Source of the DNA: Vibrio sp. D404a
GTDB lineage: Bacteria > Pseudomonadota > Gammaproteobacteria > Enterobacterales > Vibrionaceae
Direction of reading: 5' to 3'
Length of the DNA stretch: 64,000 nucleotides
Assembly: GCF_030248535.1 (NCBI RefSeq)
Contig: NZ_JAHGAJ010000009.1
Location: forward strand, 1-64,000
Of the stretch, positions 54,388 to 63,502 are shown one piece after another. The translations under genes were made by a program, and so were the position numbers. Position 1 is the stretch's first letter, and each line of letters opens with the position of its first letter. The notes beneath the pieces were generated by a model, which saw only the letters and a list, made by a program, of their open reading frames with translations, had not been told where the DNA came from and did no database searches.

Positions 54388-55020
54388 ATGAAGCTTTATA
54401 TCTATGATCACTGTCCATTCTGCGCACGCGTTGCCTTTGTCGCGCGCTCATTAGGCCTGACTGTGGAACTGGTGTCTGTCGACTACCATGACGCACAAAC
54501 CCTAATTGATCTTATTGGCAAGAAAATGGTACCGGTTCTTGAAAAAGACGATGGCTCTATCATGGCTGAAAGCCTAGATATCATCAGTTATTTCATGGAT
54601 CTTGCGAACAGCGACGAGCATCGCGAACCCGCAACCACGACCACCCAATTTCAAACTCGCGCTTTCCCATTAACACAGCGCATTGGTCGCCCACGTTGGT
54701 GGAAGCTGGATCTACCAGAGTATCGCTCAGATGAAAGTAAAGCAGCTTGGCGTGAGAGCAAAGAGACCGAGGAATTCAACTTCGACAAGCTGATCGAGCA
54801 GACTCCTCAGTTCGTGCAACTGATCAACCCTCTTCTCAAAGACGCAGAGCTTCTGCTGGACTTCGAAAAGGGAGAATCCACCGTGCCTCTTATCGATCAG
54901 GCCGTTTACTTCTCCATGCTGCGCGGTTTCTACGTTGAATCAAGCATTGAATGGCCACCAGAACTCGACCGTTGGATGGAGCGCAAAAGCAAAGAGCTCG
55001 GTGTTGGGCTGCTTGAGTAG
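54388..55020 (+). CDS. grxB: Glutaredoxin 2 (GrxB)
   Basis: A 210-residue glutathione-dependent thiol oxidoreductase. The active site CPFC (9-12) sits in MKLYIYDHCPFCARV, almost identical in pattern to E. coli GrxB. A GST-like C-terminal helical domain follows. It reduces protein disulfides and glutathionylated proteins with glutathione, and differs from small glutaredoxins in being GST-like. The gene is monocistronic with a strong terminator. The ATG follows AAGGGGAAGCC. Confidence 0.93.
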   Translation: MKLYIYDHCPFCARVAFVARSLGLTVELVSVDYHDAQTLIDLIGKKMVPVLEKDDGSIMAESLDIISYFMDLANSDEHREPATTTTQFQTRAFPLTQRIGRPRWWKLDLPEYRSDESKAAWRESKETEEFNFDKLIEQTPQFVQLINPLLKDAELLLDFEKGESTVPLIDQAVYFSMLRGFYVESSIEWPPELDRWMERKSKELGVGLLE

Positions 55021-55040
55021 ACGAATACCCATCGTAGTAA

Positions 55041-55067
55041 AAAACCGAAGCCTAGTGCTTCGGTTTT
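55041..55067 (+). terminator. Terminator after grxB
   Basis: AAAACCGAAGC at 55041-55051 pairs with GCTTCGGTTTT at 55057-55067, followed by TTT. Both flanks allow action on the convergent gene too. Confidence 0.92.
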
Positions 55068-55100
55068 TTTATGGGCTTGGTAACACAAATAAGCGGTTTA

Positions 55101-55631
55101 CTAGCCCAGAGTCACTTTATTCATTATTGACTCAAGCTCTTGGACGAGCTCTGGGTGCTTTAGCTGCCCAGTTGCTACGTCGAAGTTATCGTAAAAGCTT
55201 GGTACCGATAAATGCCCTTTCACATCCGCATCAAAATACGGAGCAGAGGCGACTGCTGACGCCAGTACCGAACTTGCACCACCCGGCCCCGGAGAAGTTG
55301 CGAGCATCACAACGGGCTTGCCTTGGTACACTTTCATATTGATACGTGATACCCAATCAAAGATGTTCTTAAACGCTGCTGTGTAAGTGCCGTTATACTC
55401 CGCAAACGAGATAACCACCGCGTCAGACTCCGTAATTTTGTTGTAGAACTGATGAGCCAATACCGGAATGCCCTGATTTTTCTCTCGTTGTTCGCTATAG
55501 ATAGGCATCTCAAAATCGTTAAGGTCTAAGGTTTCTACTTCTGAACCAGCTACTAAGCCTGCTGTGTAGGTAGCCAATTGTTTGTTGATAGATTTAGTGC
55601 TGTTGGTTGCGCCAATTGCTAATACTTTCAT
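55101..55631 (-). CDS. NADPH-dependent FMN reductase-like flavoprotein
   Basis: A 176-residue flavodoxin-fold reductase. The N-terminal ATNSTKSINKQL loop should bind the flavin phosphate, and FAEYNGTYTAAFKNIFDW matches the family's flavin-ring loop. Relatives reduce FMN, azo dyes, quinones or chromate. It begins three bases after the arylamine N-acetyltransferase stop codon on the same strand, so the two form an operon; both act on aromatic compounds in other bacteria, which suggests joint detoxification. Confidence 0.87.
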   Translation of the reverse strand: MKVLAIGATNSTKSINKQLATYTAGLVAGSEVETLDLNDFEMPIYSEQREKNQGIPVLAHQFYNKITESDAVVISFAEYNGTYTAAFKNIFDWVSRINMKVYQGKPVVMLATSPGPGGASSVLASAVASAPYFDADVKGHLSVPSFYDNFDVATGQLKHPELVQELESIMNKVTLG

Positions 55632-55634
55632 TAA

Positions 55635-56441
55635 TTAAGCCTCTGGTTTATCTAAAAATGGTATAAATGCTTGGTAATTGATCTTAGGTTCTAAGTCGAA
55701 ATGCGCTTTGAGTGCCTGATAAAAATCCGCTTCACTCTCTAATTCAACCTCTTGTATCTCCTCGCCTTTTCGCACCTTCAATTCGCGATTAAACAAGGTA
55801 GTGATACCCTCTTGGGTTGGTCTTGCCACAACGCAGCGTCGAGTAAACAAAGAACTGGGGTGCGTCGAGGTAAAGTGATTTCCATATTCCAAGTCATTCC
55901 ACACCACATGGTTCATGTCTAAGCTGTACAAGTTGATCCACTTTTCCTCTTCAAACACTTGTAGCATTGCGCCAAACAAAGGATCTTCGACGAAACGGAA
56001 GGTTTGCAGATCGGTTTTTATCACTTGTTCAAAGACCAGCGGCAGTGGAGCTCTTGGCGTATTGGTGCCAAAGCCCGCATCCACAATCCACTGCTGTTCA
56101 TCAATGGTGAGCAAATTAATACGGTGCCCCTGACCGGTGGGTTGTTCGCCAAAATGTACTCGCCCCAACAACGGTCGAACCGTAAACCCCATGTGCGAAA
56201 GTACATTGAACAAAAGCCCATTCAGCTCTTGGCAATAACCACCACGCTTGTTGGAAACCAACTTGTCAAACAATGCCTGCTCGGTAATCTCGATGACTTC
56301 ACCGTTTAAGATAGATAGGTTCTCAAATGGAATGGTGCGATGTTGATGGTGATGTATGAGCTTTAGTGTTGACTCGTTGATCTCTGACTGTTGGGCTAAG
56401 CCAATACGTTGAAAATACTGTTCAATCATTTGTGGGGTCAT
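55635..56441 (-). CDS. Arylamine N-acetyltransferase (NAT)
   Basis: A 268-residue enzyme that transfers acetyl from acetyl-CoA to arylamines or hydrazines. The catalytic triad is visible: Cys 70 in RGGYCQELN, His 106 in GHRINLL and Asp 121 in VDAGFG. Length matches the bacterial family (about 270-280). It is the first gene of an operon with the flavin reductase downstream. The natural substrate in this organism is unknown; detoxification or aromatic metabolism is likely. Confidence 0.9.
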   Translation of the reverse strand: MTPQMIEQYFQRIGLAQQSEINESTLKLIHHHQHRTIPFENLSILNGEVIEITEQALFDKLVSNKRGGYCQELNGLLFNVLSHMGFTVRPLLGRVHFGEQPTGQGHRINLLTIDEQQWIVDAGFGTNTPRAPLPLVFEQVIKTDLQTFRFVEDPLFGAMLQVFEEEKWINLYSLDMNHVVWNDLEYGNHFTSTHPSSLFTRRCVVARPTQEGITTLFNRELKVRKGEEIQEVELESEADFYQALKAHFDLEPKINYQAFIPFLDKPEA

Positions 56442-56601
56442 GCTGTGCCTTATTATTCTATGGGAGAGTTCTTCTCTTCACTGCTGACGGCCATCTTAAA
56501 ACCTCAAGTTAACTTTAGGTAAAGCACTTTTTTAAATTATTTTTAGAGAGCAATTGAAAAAGAAAAAATCGACCAAAAAGCCAGTAGTTAAACAATTACA
56601 G

Positions 56602-57069
56602 CTAATAGCACTCAATCCCCCACTCCATATTGATAAAGTGCTCCCCAGCAGGGGCATCGTAGTTTTGCAAATCTACCCTTGCACTTAAGGCTACTTCTGG
56701 ATACTCGCGTAGCAAGTCCGCTTCTAGCTCGATACCTTGCCGCCAGAAATCAACATCGCCTCGATAGCGAAATGCACCATCAACTTGAAAGTGCACTTGA
56801 GATGGCGTGACGACCTGTTCAAAACTACCAAGGTCAAAGTACACCAGCTTAAGCAACACGCGACCGCCCTTTTTGTTTGAGGTGAGCTTGAAACGCAGTG
56901 CTTGCCCTTCAAATCGTTGGCCAAAATTCAGCTCTCCGGCGTTATCAATAACGGTGATTCCGCACTGTTCTTGCACATGCTTAGTAAACCTCAGTGTCTT
57001 ATGCTGAGTTGCTGCGATCACAGGCGAAGTAAAGATTAACACCGAAAGTAATATGGCCACGATTTTCAA
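56602..57069 (-). CDS. Exported two-cysteine protein, last gene of the five-gene operon
   Basis: A 155-residue protein that begins with a TTG at 57069, preceded by AAGGGTGA. A signal peptide ends near VIAAT. The mature part has Cys 36 in QEQCGITV and Cys 154 in the last residues (WGIECY), probably joined. It is beta-rich with no membrane segment. It is similar in layout to the protein at 57519: both have the QCGI start, a central FKV/VHF beta region and an IEC ending. That suggests an old duplication. Such two-Cys beta proteins often are pilin or fimbrial subunits, but no chaperone or usher gene is near. Confidence 0.65.
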   Translation of the reverse strand: MKIVAILLSVLIFTSPVIAATQHKTLRFTKHVQEQCGITVIDNAGELNFGQRFEGQALRFKLTSNKKGGRVLLKLVYFDLGSFEQVVTPSQVHFQVDGAFRYRGDVDFWRQGIELEADLLREYPEVALSARVDLQNYDAPAGEHFINMEWGIECY

Positions 57070-57482
57070 TTAACTATCACCCTTACTATGAAGTCTTTAA
57101 CCGCTTCTTTGGTGGAATTTTCCGTACTTTTTATTTCATCATTCTCTAATGAAACCAAATACGTAGAATTAATGGATATCTTCTTATCGTTATATTCATA
57201 ATCAATGATAAGGTCACATGATATATACTCATCATTAACGTGATTGATCATGGTATTAGAATAGTCATAGCGACTACTAACATTCATTAATTCTACTTGA
57301 GTCCAGTTGATATATTCTGAACTGGATATTCCATCAAATATACGATTTTCATGATACTCAGAACCACTCTCACAGCGCTCATTTAACTCATCGCCATTGT
57401 CATACGCTTTATTATGAACATGACTGAGCGCATAAGGAGAAAGAAAGAGTACCAAAAAAAGAAATATCATTGTTTTCATCAT
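57066..57482 (-). CDS. Exported protein, AT-rich, unknown
   Basis: A 138-residue protein with a signal peptide (MIFLFLVLFLSPYALS). The mature part has two Cys residues (ERCESGS and ISCDLII), many Asn and Ser, and no motif I know. Its stop codon overlaps the TTG start of the next gene by four bases. The base composition is clearly more AT-rich than its neighbours, and codon use differs too, so it may have been acquired separately from the two-Cys genes around it. Confidence 0.6.
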   Translation of the reverse strand: MMKTMIFLFLVLFLSPYALSHVHNKAYDNGDELNERCESGSEYHENRIFDGISSSEYINWTQVELMNVSSRYDYSNTMINHVNDEYISCDLIIDYEYNDKKISINSTYLVSLENDEIKSTENSTKEAVKDFIVRVIVN

Positions 57483-57490
57483 AAAACCTT

Positions 57491-57512
57491 AAAACCCTCT
57501 TACGAGGGTTTT
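57491..57512 (-). terminator. Hairpin inside the five-gene operon
   Basis: AAAACCCTC at 57491-57499 pairs with GAGGGTTTT at 57504-57512 in the only gap of the operon. Leftward it is followed by AAGGTTTTATG, where the next gene starts. It is probably a partial terminator or RNA end protector that makes the first three genes more abundant than the last two. Confidence 0.6.
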
Positions 57513-57518
57513 AAAAAT

Positions 57519-58004
57519 CTAGTCACATTCGATAACCCAATTGGTTGCCAATTCATAGTCATCCGCATCAAGTAAATTTTCATCTATATCAATACGAGCT
57601 TGCAGACTAACAACAGCGCTATTATCTTGAAGTTCTTGTCGAGATACTCTTTGCCCTTGTTGCCAACGAATAGCATCCATTTCTTTATCAATCGCTCCAT
57701 CAGCTTTGAAATAGATGTCTTGCTTACCAACTTCGTTACCAAAGTCATCTTTATCTATATTACTAACTCTAAGATTCGTATGACTATTCTTCTCATTATT
57801 AATCAGCTTAACCTCTGCTTTCGATTCCAAATAGTCGCTACCAAATGCTAAATCTGCCGTCGTATTAGTTACGTCGATACCACACTGCTGCTCTACAGTT
57901 GCTTTAAAGGTGACATCGTCGCTTGTATCTCTAGCAGCATGTGCTGACGACACTGACAGCACACCACAGGCTGCTAGCAATGTCAGTTGTTTAACTTTAT
58001 TCAT
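57519..58004 (-). CDS. Exported two-cysteine protein, possible pilin-like major subunit
   Basis: A 161-residue protein from the ATG at 58004, which has CGGAG five bases upstream; the ATG at 58007 overlaps the previous stop codon. A signal peptide ends near AHAAR. Mature Cys residues lie in VEQQCGIDV and the C-terminal WVIECD. The body is beta-rich with acidic character. It shares its layout with the product of 56602. As the gene right before the internal hairpin it should be the most abundant of the operon, as major pilus subunits are. The assignment as pilin-like is inference. Confidence 0.65.
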   Translation of the reverse strand: MNKVKQLTLLAACGVLSVSSAHAARDTSDDVTFKATVEQQCGIDVTNTTADLAFGSDYLESKAEVKLINNEKNSHTNLRVSNIDKDDFGNEVGKQDIYFKADGAIDKEMDAIRWQQGQRVSRQELQDNSAVVSLQARIDIDENLLDADDYELATNWVIECD

Positions 58005-58006
58005 CA

Positions 58007-58462
58007 TTACTCCGAAAAGGTTGTATTCATTTGTTTCATTTTGAGAAGACGATACTTCTCAGCTTCAATTTGCAGCAATTTAAGCTCATGTTCTGCTTGA
58101 GCTAACTCTTCTTCTCTCTTCCTCTCCCTCAATTCAAATTCGTATAAGCGAGAACAATCCACTCGCTCTTCTCCACCAAATTGGAAAGTGATGGCGGCAT
58201 AAATCCCCGCCTCGTCTTGGTTTTGGTGGTAGTAATTGTTTGGGTTGCCACTGTAGTAGTTGTCGCTGTCCTCATTGCCCGTCGCGCCATAAGTACCAAA
58301 CTGAATGGTTTTACCGGTCGAGATAGCTTGCTCACACGACGCGCCTTCCGAGGTTCGAACTCGGTCGGTACCCGATGGGTTTGACACGCTAGGAATCGGA
58401 TTGGCGTTCACCACCGAGGGGACAAAAAGCATCCACAGCAGTAAGAGTAATTGCCTCATCAT
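58007..58462 (-). CDS. Exported coiled-coil protein
   Basis: A 151-residue protein, started at the ATG at 58462, which overlaps the preceding stop codon by one base (TGATG). A signal peptide ends near VNANP. The N-terminal half carries Cys in GASCEQAIS and VDCSRLYEF and a Tyr/Asn-rich stretch, and the last 50 residues form a charged coiled coil (ELRERKREEELAQAEHELK). The pairing of a two-Cys domain with a coiled coil suggests a periplasmic assembly or tether protein. I do not recognise the family. Confidence 0.6.
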   Translation of the reverse strand: MMRQLLLLLWMLFVPSVVNANPIPSVSNPSGTDRVRTSEGASCEQAISTGKTIQFGTYGATGNEDSDNYYSGNPNNYYHQNQDEAGIYAAITFQFGGEERVDCSRLYEFELRERKREEELAQAEHELKLLQIEAEKYRLLKMKQMNTTFSE

Positions 58463-58809
58463 CAATACCTTTCGAACTTAATATTGGTACACACCTCATA
58501 GCTGTTGGGTGAGTCTGTCACCATTCGCGTACATATTTTTTTCTTGGATTTCTGGCCAGCAGGAGTCTTAACACTGATATTTAATTCAATGTCTTGATTA
58601 GGACCCAAGCTCAATTTATTAGGAAACGACTTGTTATCAATTCTCAAGTAATAGTCCGCTTTTTTGTTGTATTTATTTATTAAAGTAAACTTCACTTCGG
58701 TTTTGTCTGAATAAGCCTGATATTGTTTTTGGTCCCACACATGCAAATTAGCCATCGCGGGTAAACTCATCGTTAATAAAGAAGCTAAAATTAAAATGGT
58801 GGTTTTCAT
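58462..58809 (-). CDS. Exported immunoglobulin-like protein, first gene of the operon
   Basis: A 115-residue protein from the ATG at 58809 (an upstream TTG at 58824 is less likely). A signal peptide ends near AMANL. The mature part has the alternating pattern of a single beta-sandwich domain: VKFTLINKYNKKADYYLRI, then LGPNQDIELNISVK and a Cys pair (KKICTRM and YEVCTNI). It resembles the N-terminal domain of periplasmic pilus chaperones, but the chaperone's conserved Arg/Lys pair cannot be confirmed. It leads the operon and may assist or interact with the two-Cys proteins downstream. Confidence 0.6.
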   Translation of the reverse strand: MKTTILILASLLTMSLPAMANLHVWDQKQYQAYSDKTEVKFTLINKYNKKADYYLRIDNKSFPNKLSLGPNQDIELNISVKTPAGQKSKKKICTRMVTDSPNSYEVCTNIKFERY

Positions 58810-58824
58810 TACAATCAATCTCAA

Positions 58825-59181
58825 TAAATATCTTTGCGGCTAGACTATTTGAGATATTCAGTGATTTTTTACCATTTTGCGCCAAGGTATTAATTTAAGA
58901 TGGATATCGCTGTTAATTGACTAAGCGATGACATTGCCCTGAATAATTGATAACAAGAGAGCACAAACACAATAGAGTTTCGCCAGAAATCATGTCGTGA
59001 ATGGATGATTGAAAGATCAAAAGCGAAAAAACGAAAACAAACGAGATGATGCAGTTCGAAGTAAAGAAGTGAGAAGCAAAGAAGTGCCAAGAGGGAATAA
59101 GATCAAAAGAGACCTTGCTGCATGCTTGTGATCCAGCAAGGTGACATCTTTAACAATGGTAGAAACAACGAGATCAGGAGA
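58825..59181. other. Intergenic region between the exported-protein operon and ppsR
   Basis: The region holds the promoter of the five-gene operon (leftward) and the terminator of ppsR at 59113-59141. There are short repeats of GAAGTAAAGAAGTG and GAAGCAAAGAAGTG near 59060-59090. No small gene is evident. Confidence 0.5.
59113..59141 (-). terminator. Terminator after ppsR
   Basis: CCTTGCTG at 59113-59120 pairs with CAGCAAGG at 59134-59141. Leftward it is followed by TCTCTTTTGATC. Confidence 0.8.
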
Positions 59182-60015
59182 TCAAAGCAAGCGACGTCTT
59201 AAACCAGTGCGTTCAAGAATACGCGTTGAGATCTCTTCCACCGATAGTGAAGAGGTGTTGATGTAAGGAATCGCTTCACGCCTAAAGAGGGCTTCAACCG
59301 TTTGCAACTCATAAACACACTGAGAATCGCTAGCGTACTCACTGCCTGCAAGGCGGTTTTCACGAATCTCAGTTAAACGTTCTGCATCGATTGTCAAACC
59401 AAATAGCTTATGACGGTGTATCTCAAATTCAGGCAGCAGTCTCAAGCGAGCAATATCGTCATGGATAAACGGGTAGTTCGCCACGCGCAGACCAAACTGC
59501 ATTGCCATGTAGAGGCTGGTTGGGGTTTTACCACTGCGCGACACGCCGAGCAGAATAATGTCCGCCTCTTCCAGCCCTCTTAGTGTAATCCCATCATCGT
59601 GAGCCAAGGTGTACTCAATCGCAGCAATACGATCGAAGTACTTATCAGAATCCTTGTTAACGCTACGCGAGCGCTGCAGCTTCGGTTTAGGTGCCATTTT
59701 GGTGTCGTCCTGCACTTTCTGCACAATGCTCTCTAGCACGTCATAACAGTGAGCAGGAGCGGCTAATAGCTTTTTCTTGATGTCAGGGATGACAATCGAG
59801 AAAAACACCAGTGGTTCATGACCCGTTTGTTGGTAGGAAATCTCGATCTCTTTGAGCAGGTCACTCAATTTGTCTTCACTTTCCACAAAAGGGAAGGTTT
59901 TTTCATTGGCTTTGAAGGGGAATTGACCTAGAACAACATGCCCTAAAGTCTCACATGTTATGGCCGTTCCATCAGAAACATAGAATACATCACGACTTTG
60001 AATATCAATTTGCAT
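59182..60015 (-). CDS. ppsR: PEP synthase regulatory protein (kinase/phosphorylase)
   Basis: A 277-residue bifunctional enzyme that switches PEP synthase off by ADP-dependent phosphorylation of a Thr and on again by Pi-dependent removal of the phosphate. The nucleotide site is the P-loop-like [11 protein letters not shown] (near 153). Length matches the DUF299 family (about 270-280). It is divergent from ppsA, 178 bases apart, the classic arrangement in gammaproteobacteria. It should let PEP production follow energy charge. Confidence 0.95.
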   Translation of the reverse strand: MQIDIQSRDVFYVSDGTAITCETLGHVVLGQFPFKANEKTFPFVESEDKLSDLLKEIEISYQQTGHEPLVFFSIVIPDIKKKLLAAPAHCYDVLESIVQKVQDDTKMAPKPKLQRSRSVNKDSDKYFDRIAAIEYTLAHDDGITLRGLEEADIILLGVSRSGKTPTSLYMAMQFGLRVANYPFIHDDIARLRLLPEFEIHRHKLFGLTIDAERLTEIRENRLAGSEYASDSQCVYELQTVEALFRREAIPYINTSSLSVEEISTRILERTGLRRRLL

Positions 60016-60193
60016 TTTTTATTTAATGTTTAAAATTATTTTGAGTAGGATGGACACCATAATATATATAACAAAAGCCTGCTGACTATTACGTTCCCCA
60101 CAGGTTTGAAAAATTTTTAACATTTTTTTCAATTCTGACGTAATCGTTTGCCTTTAAATCCCTACAAAACTTGCTATGTTTCTGGAGAAATAA

Positions 60194-62566
60194 ATGCAAA
60201 ATAATACCCTATGGTTCAATGGCCTATCCATGGAAGATGTCGACAAGGTCGGCGGTAAGAACGCCTCACTCGGCGAGATGGTTTCTAACCTATCCAATGC
60301 TGGTGTTTCTGTACCAAATGGTTTTGCTACCACTTCTTATGCGTTTAACGAGTTTCTAGACTACAAAGGTCTTGATGAGCGCATTCACCAACTACTTGAT
60401 GAACTTGATGTTGAAGACGTTGAAGCTCTGCGTAAGACAGGTGCAACGATTCGCCAATGGGTTCTTGAAGCCCCTTTCCCAGAATCCCTAGAGCAAGATA
60501 TCCGCGATAACTACCGTGAGCTGATCGAAGGCAATGATGAATTGTCTGTAGCGGTTCGTTCATCGGCAACAGCGGAAGACCTTCCTGATGCTTCGTTTGC
60601 TGGTCAACAAGAGACCTTCCTAAACGTAAAAGGCATCGATGCAGTTCTAGAAGCAACAAAACACGTATACGCATCTCTGTTTAACGACCGCGCTATCTCT
60701 TACCGTGTGCACCAAGGCTTTGACCACCGTGGCATCTCGCTTTCTGCGGGTATCCAACGCATGGTTCGTTCAGACAAGGCCTCTTCAGGTGTCATGTTCA
60801 CCCTTGATACAGAATCAGGCTTCGATCAAGTGGTATTCATCACTTCATCTTGGGGTCTTGGTGAAATGGTTGTTCAAGGTGCAGTGAACCCAGATGAGTT
60901 CTACGTTCACAAGCCGATGCTTGAAGCGGGTCAGTACCCTATCGTTAAGAAAACGTTCGGTTCTAAACTGATCAAGATGATCTACTCAACTAACCAAGAG
61001 ATCGGTAAGCAAGTTGATATCATCGACACAGATACTCAAGAGCGTAACGAGTTCTCACTGAACGATGAAGAGATCAAAGAGCTAGCAAAACAAGCGATGA
61101 TCATCGAGAAGCACTACCAACGTCCAATGGATATTGAGTGGGCGAAAGATGGCATCGACGGTAAGCTTTACATTGTTCAAGCGCGTCCAGAGACCGTATG
61201 TTCTCAAAGCGAGCAAAACGTCATTGAGCGTTACGAACTAAGCAACAAAGCAGACGTAGCGGTTGAAGGCCGTGCTATCGGTCAACGTATCGGCTCTGGC
61301 CCTGTACGTCTGGTTGATTCATTGGATCAAATGTCTTTGGTTCAAGAAGGTGACGTTCTAGTCACTGACATGACTGACCCAGACTGGGAACCAGTGATGA
61401 AGAAAGCTTCTGCGATTGTAACCAACCGTGGCGGTCGTACTTGTCACGCAGCGATCATCGCTCGTGAACTTGGCATCCCAGCGATTGTTGGTTGTGGTGA
61501 CGCAACAAGCCGCCTAGAAGATGGTTCTACAGTGACGGTTTCGTGTGCAGAAGGTGAAACAGGTTACGTTTACCAAGGTGAGCTGGATTTCGAAATCAAG
61601 CGCTCTGCCGTTGACGAACTACCACTGCTTCCAACCAAAGTGATGATGAACGTCGGTAACCCTGATCGTGCATTCGACTTCGCTCAAATCCCGAACGAAG
61701 GTGTTGGTCTGGCTCGTCTAGAGTTCATCATCAACAAGATGATCGGTATTCACCCGAAAGCGCTACTTAACTTTGATGCACAGAGCGATGAGCTTAAAGC
61801 TGAAATCACTGAGCGTATCCGTGGCTACAAAGATCCTATCGATTTCTACGTAAGCAAGCTAACAGAGGGCATCGCGACTATCGCTTCTGCGTTCTGGCCT
61901 AAACGTGTGATCGTACGTATGTCTGACTTTAAGTCTAACGAATACAGCAACCTAGTCGGTGGTAAAGAGTTTGAACCGCATGAAGAGAACCCAATGCTGG
62001 GCTTCCGTGGTGCTTCTCGTTACATTTCTCCAGTATTCGAAGACTGTTTTGAGCTAGAGACTCAAGCGATCAAACGCGTACGTAACGAGATGGGTCTTAA
62101 GAACGTTGAAATCATGATTCCTTTCGTACGTACTCCAAGCGAAGCGGCATCGGTTATCGATCTTCTAGCGAAATTCAACCTGCGTCGTGGCGACCAAGGT
62201 CTGAAAGTGATCATGATGTGTGAGCTGCCATCTAACGCAGTATTGGCTGAAGAGTTCTTGAAGTACTTCGATGGCTTCTCTATCGGCTCTAACGACATGA
62301 CTCAGCTAACGCTTGGCCTTGACCGTGACTCTGGTGATGTTGCTCATTTATTTGACGAGCGTAACCCAGCAGTGAAAGCGATGCTGAAGATGGCAATTGA
62401 TGCAGCAACCAAAGCAGGCAAATACGTAGGTATCTGTGGCCAAGGTCCATCGGATCACGATGACCTAGCAGAGTGGTTAATGGAGCAAGGCATCAGCTCT
62501 GTATCTCTAAACCCTGATACGGTTATCGATACATGGTTGAAGCTAGGTAAGGTCGCGAATAAGTAG
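60194..62566 (+). CDS. ppsA: Phosphoenolpyruvate synthase
   Basis: A 790-residue enzyme that makes PEP from pyruvate and ATP in gluconeogenesis. The N-terminal ATP-grasp domain includes [22 protein letters not shown], and the mobile phosphohistidine domain has [15 protein letters not shown] (His near 421), preceded by the Thr in that motif that ppsR is expected to phosphorylate. The C-terminal PEP/pyruvate barrel ends with GICGQGPSD. The length matches E. coli PpsA (792). The region upstream is divergent from ppsR. Codon use is that of a highly expressed gene. Confidence 0.96.
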   Translation: MQNNTLWFNGLSMEDVDKVGGKNASLGEMVSNLSNAGVSVPNGFATTSYAFNEFLDYKGLDERIHQLLDELDVEDVEALRKTGATIRQWVLEAPFPESLEQDIRDNYRELIEGNDELSVAVRSSATAEDLPDASFAGQQETFLNVKGIDAVLEATKHVYASLFNDRAISYRVHQGFDHRGISLSAGIQRMVRSDKASSGVMFTLDTESGFDQVVFITSSWGLGEMVVQGAVNPDEFYVHKPMLEAGQYPIVKKTFGSKLIKMIYSTNQEIGKQVDIIDTDTQERNEFSLNDEEIKELAKQAMIIEKHYQRPMDIEWAKDGIDGKLYIVQARPETVCSQSEQNVIERYELSNKADVAVEGRAIGQRIGSGPVRLVDSLDQMSLVQEGDVLVTDMTDPDWEPVMKKASAIVTNRGGRTCHAAIIARELGIPAIVGCGDATSRLEDGSTVTVSCAEGETGYVYQGELDFEIKRSAVDELPLLPTKVMMNVGNPDRAFDFAQIPNEGVGLARLEFIINKMIGIHPKALLNFDAQSDELKAEITERIRGYKDPIDFYVSKLTEGIATIASAFWPKRVIVRMSDFKSNEYSNLVGGKEFEPHEENPMLGFRGASRYISPVFEDCFELETQAIKRVRNEMGLKNVEIMIPFVRTPSEAASVIDLLAKFNLRRGDQGLKVIMMCELPSNAVLAEEFLKYFDGFSIGSNDMTQLTLGLDRDSGDVAHLFDERNPAVKAMLKMAIDAATKAGKYVGICGQGPSDHDDLAEWLMEQGISSVSLNPDTVIDTWLKLGKVANK

Positions 62567-62595
62567 TCCTTAGACCAAGCCTAAGCACAAACAAC

Positions 62596-62622
62596 AAAGC
62601 CAGTCGCAATGACTGGCTTTTT
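62596..62622 (+). terminator. Terminator after ppsA
   Basis: AAAGCCAGTC at 62596-62605 pairs with GACTGGCTTT at 62611-62620 around GCAAT, followed by TT. Confidence 0.88.
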
Positions 62623-62649
62623 CATATCAGTAGGCTTCACAGAGTCAGA

Positions 62650-63435
62650 TTAGAAGTAGTAACGAACACCAATCCAAGCTTCTGTTTGCCAATCATTAGG
62701 CATGGACGCATTTTTCACATCAACATCCGTTTTGGTAATGTCATAACGAGTATTCAACCACCAAGTTCTTGCCGTGTTCATCGGCACATTTAACGATGTT
62801 TTGAATGACAAGTTCTGCATGTCGATATCATCACCAGAAAGGTCCTGCCACTCCGGTACAAAAGAGACATAGGCACCAGAGTCACCCAGATGCTTAGCGG
62901 TGATCAATCCCAGTGAGTACCCCGTCAGGTCATCTTTAGATGATGTAACTCCAGGAATTTCCATACTACCTGTCATCAACCCCGCTCTTGGGAATACCAA
63001 GAATCCACCGGTATAGGCTGGATTAATCGCCACAACACCACCCACCGACAACAGGTCATTTTTGATGCTGTTACGGGTATTAATATAATCTAGAGAAAGA
63101 CCCACTTTAGGCGCAGCCGCAGTGCCCGTTTCAAAGACGTGGAAATACTGGATTCTAGAATTGCTGTACTCAGTACCAAATTTGTCTGGATCACTCAGCG
63201 CTGTGTTGCTTTCATCGACAAATGTCGCTTCTGCGAGTAAAGCAAACTGCTGACCATTTTCTAAGCCACCCGATATCTGGCCTTGGAATTGAATATCAGA
63301 ATTACCGCTCACCATCAGTGCGCTTTGTGTGTACACCTTAGTGACGTCAGCTGGGTCAATAACACGCTCAGATTCGGCATGTGCAGGAATCGATAAACCT
63401 AAGCTCAGAGGAATAATTAGGGCAAACTTTTTCAT
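62650..63435 (-). CDS. Outer-membrane beta-barrel protein
   Basis: A 261-residue exported protein with a signal peptide ending near AHAES. The mature part alternates hydrophobic and polar residues in strands such as FALLAEATFV, VGLSLDYINT and WWLNTRYDITK, and it ends in VRYYF, the C-terminal Phe typical of outer-membrane barrels handled by BamA. Ten to twelve strands are likely. The ligand or pore function is unknown. The gene directly upstream on the same strand (a serine hydrolase) may belong to the same transcript. Confidence 0.8.
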   Translation of the reverse strand: MKKFALIIPLSLGLSIPAHAESERVIDPADVTKVYTQSALMVSGNSDIQFQGQISGGLENGQQFALLAEATFVDESNTALSDPDKFGTEYSNSRIQYFHVFETGTAAAPKVGLSLDYINTRNSIKNDLLSVGGVVAINPAYTGGFLVFPRAGLMTGSMEIPGVTSSKDDLTGYSLGLITAKHLGDSGAYVSFVPEWQDLSGDDIDMQNLSFKTSLNVPMNTARTWWLNTRYDITKTDVDVKNASMPNDWQTEAWIGVRYYF

Positions 63436-63502
63436 TGTATCTCTCGAAAGTCGTTTGCTTCTTCCTTGAAGCTAGAAAATCCGTCTGTTTCAAATGGGGG
63501 GA

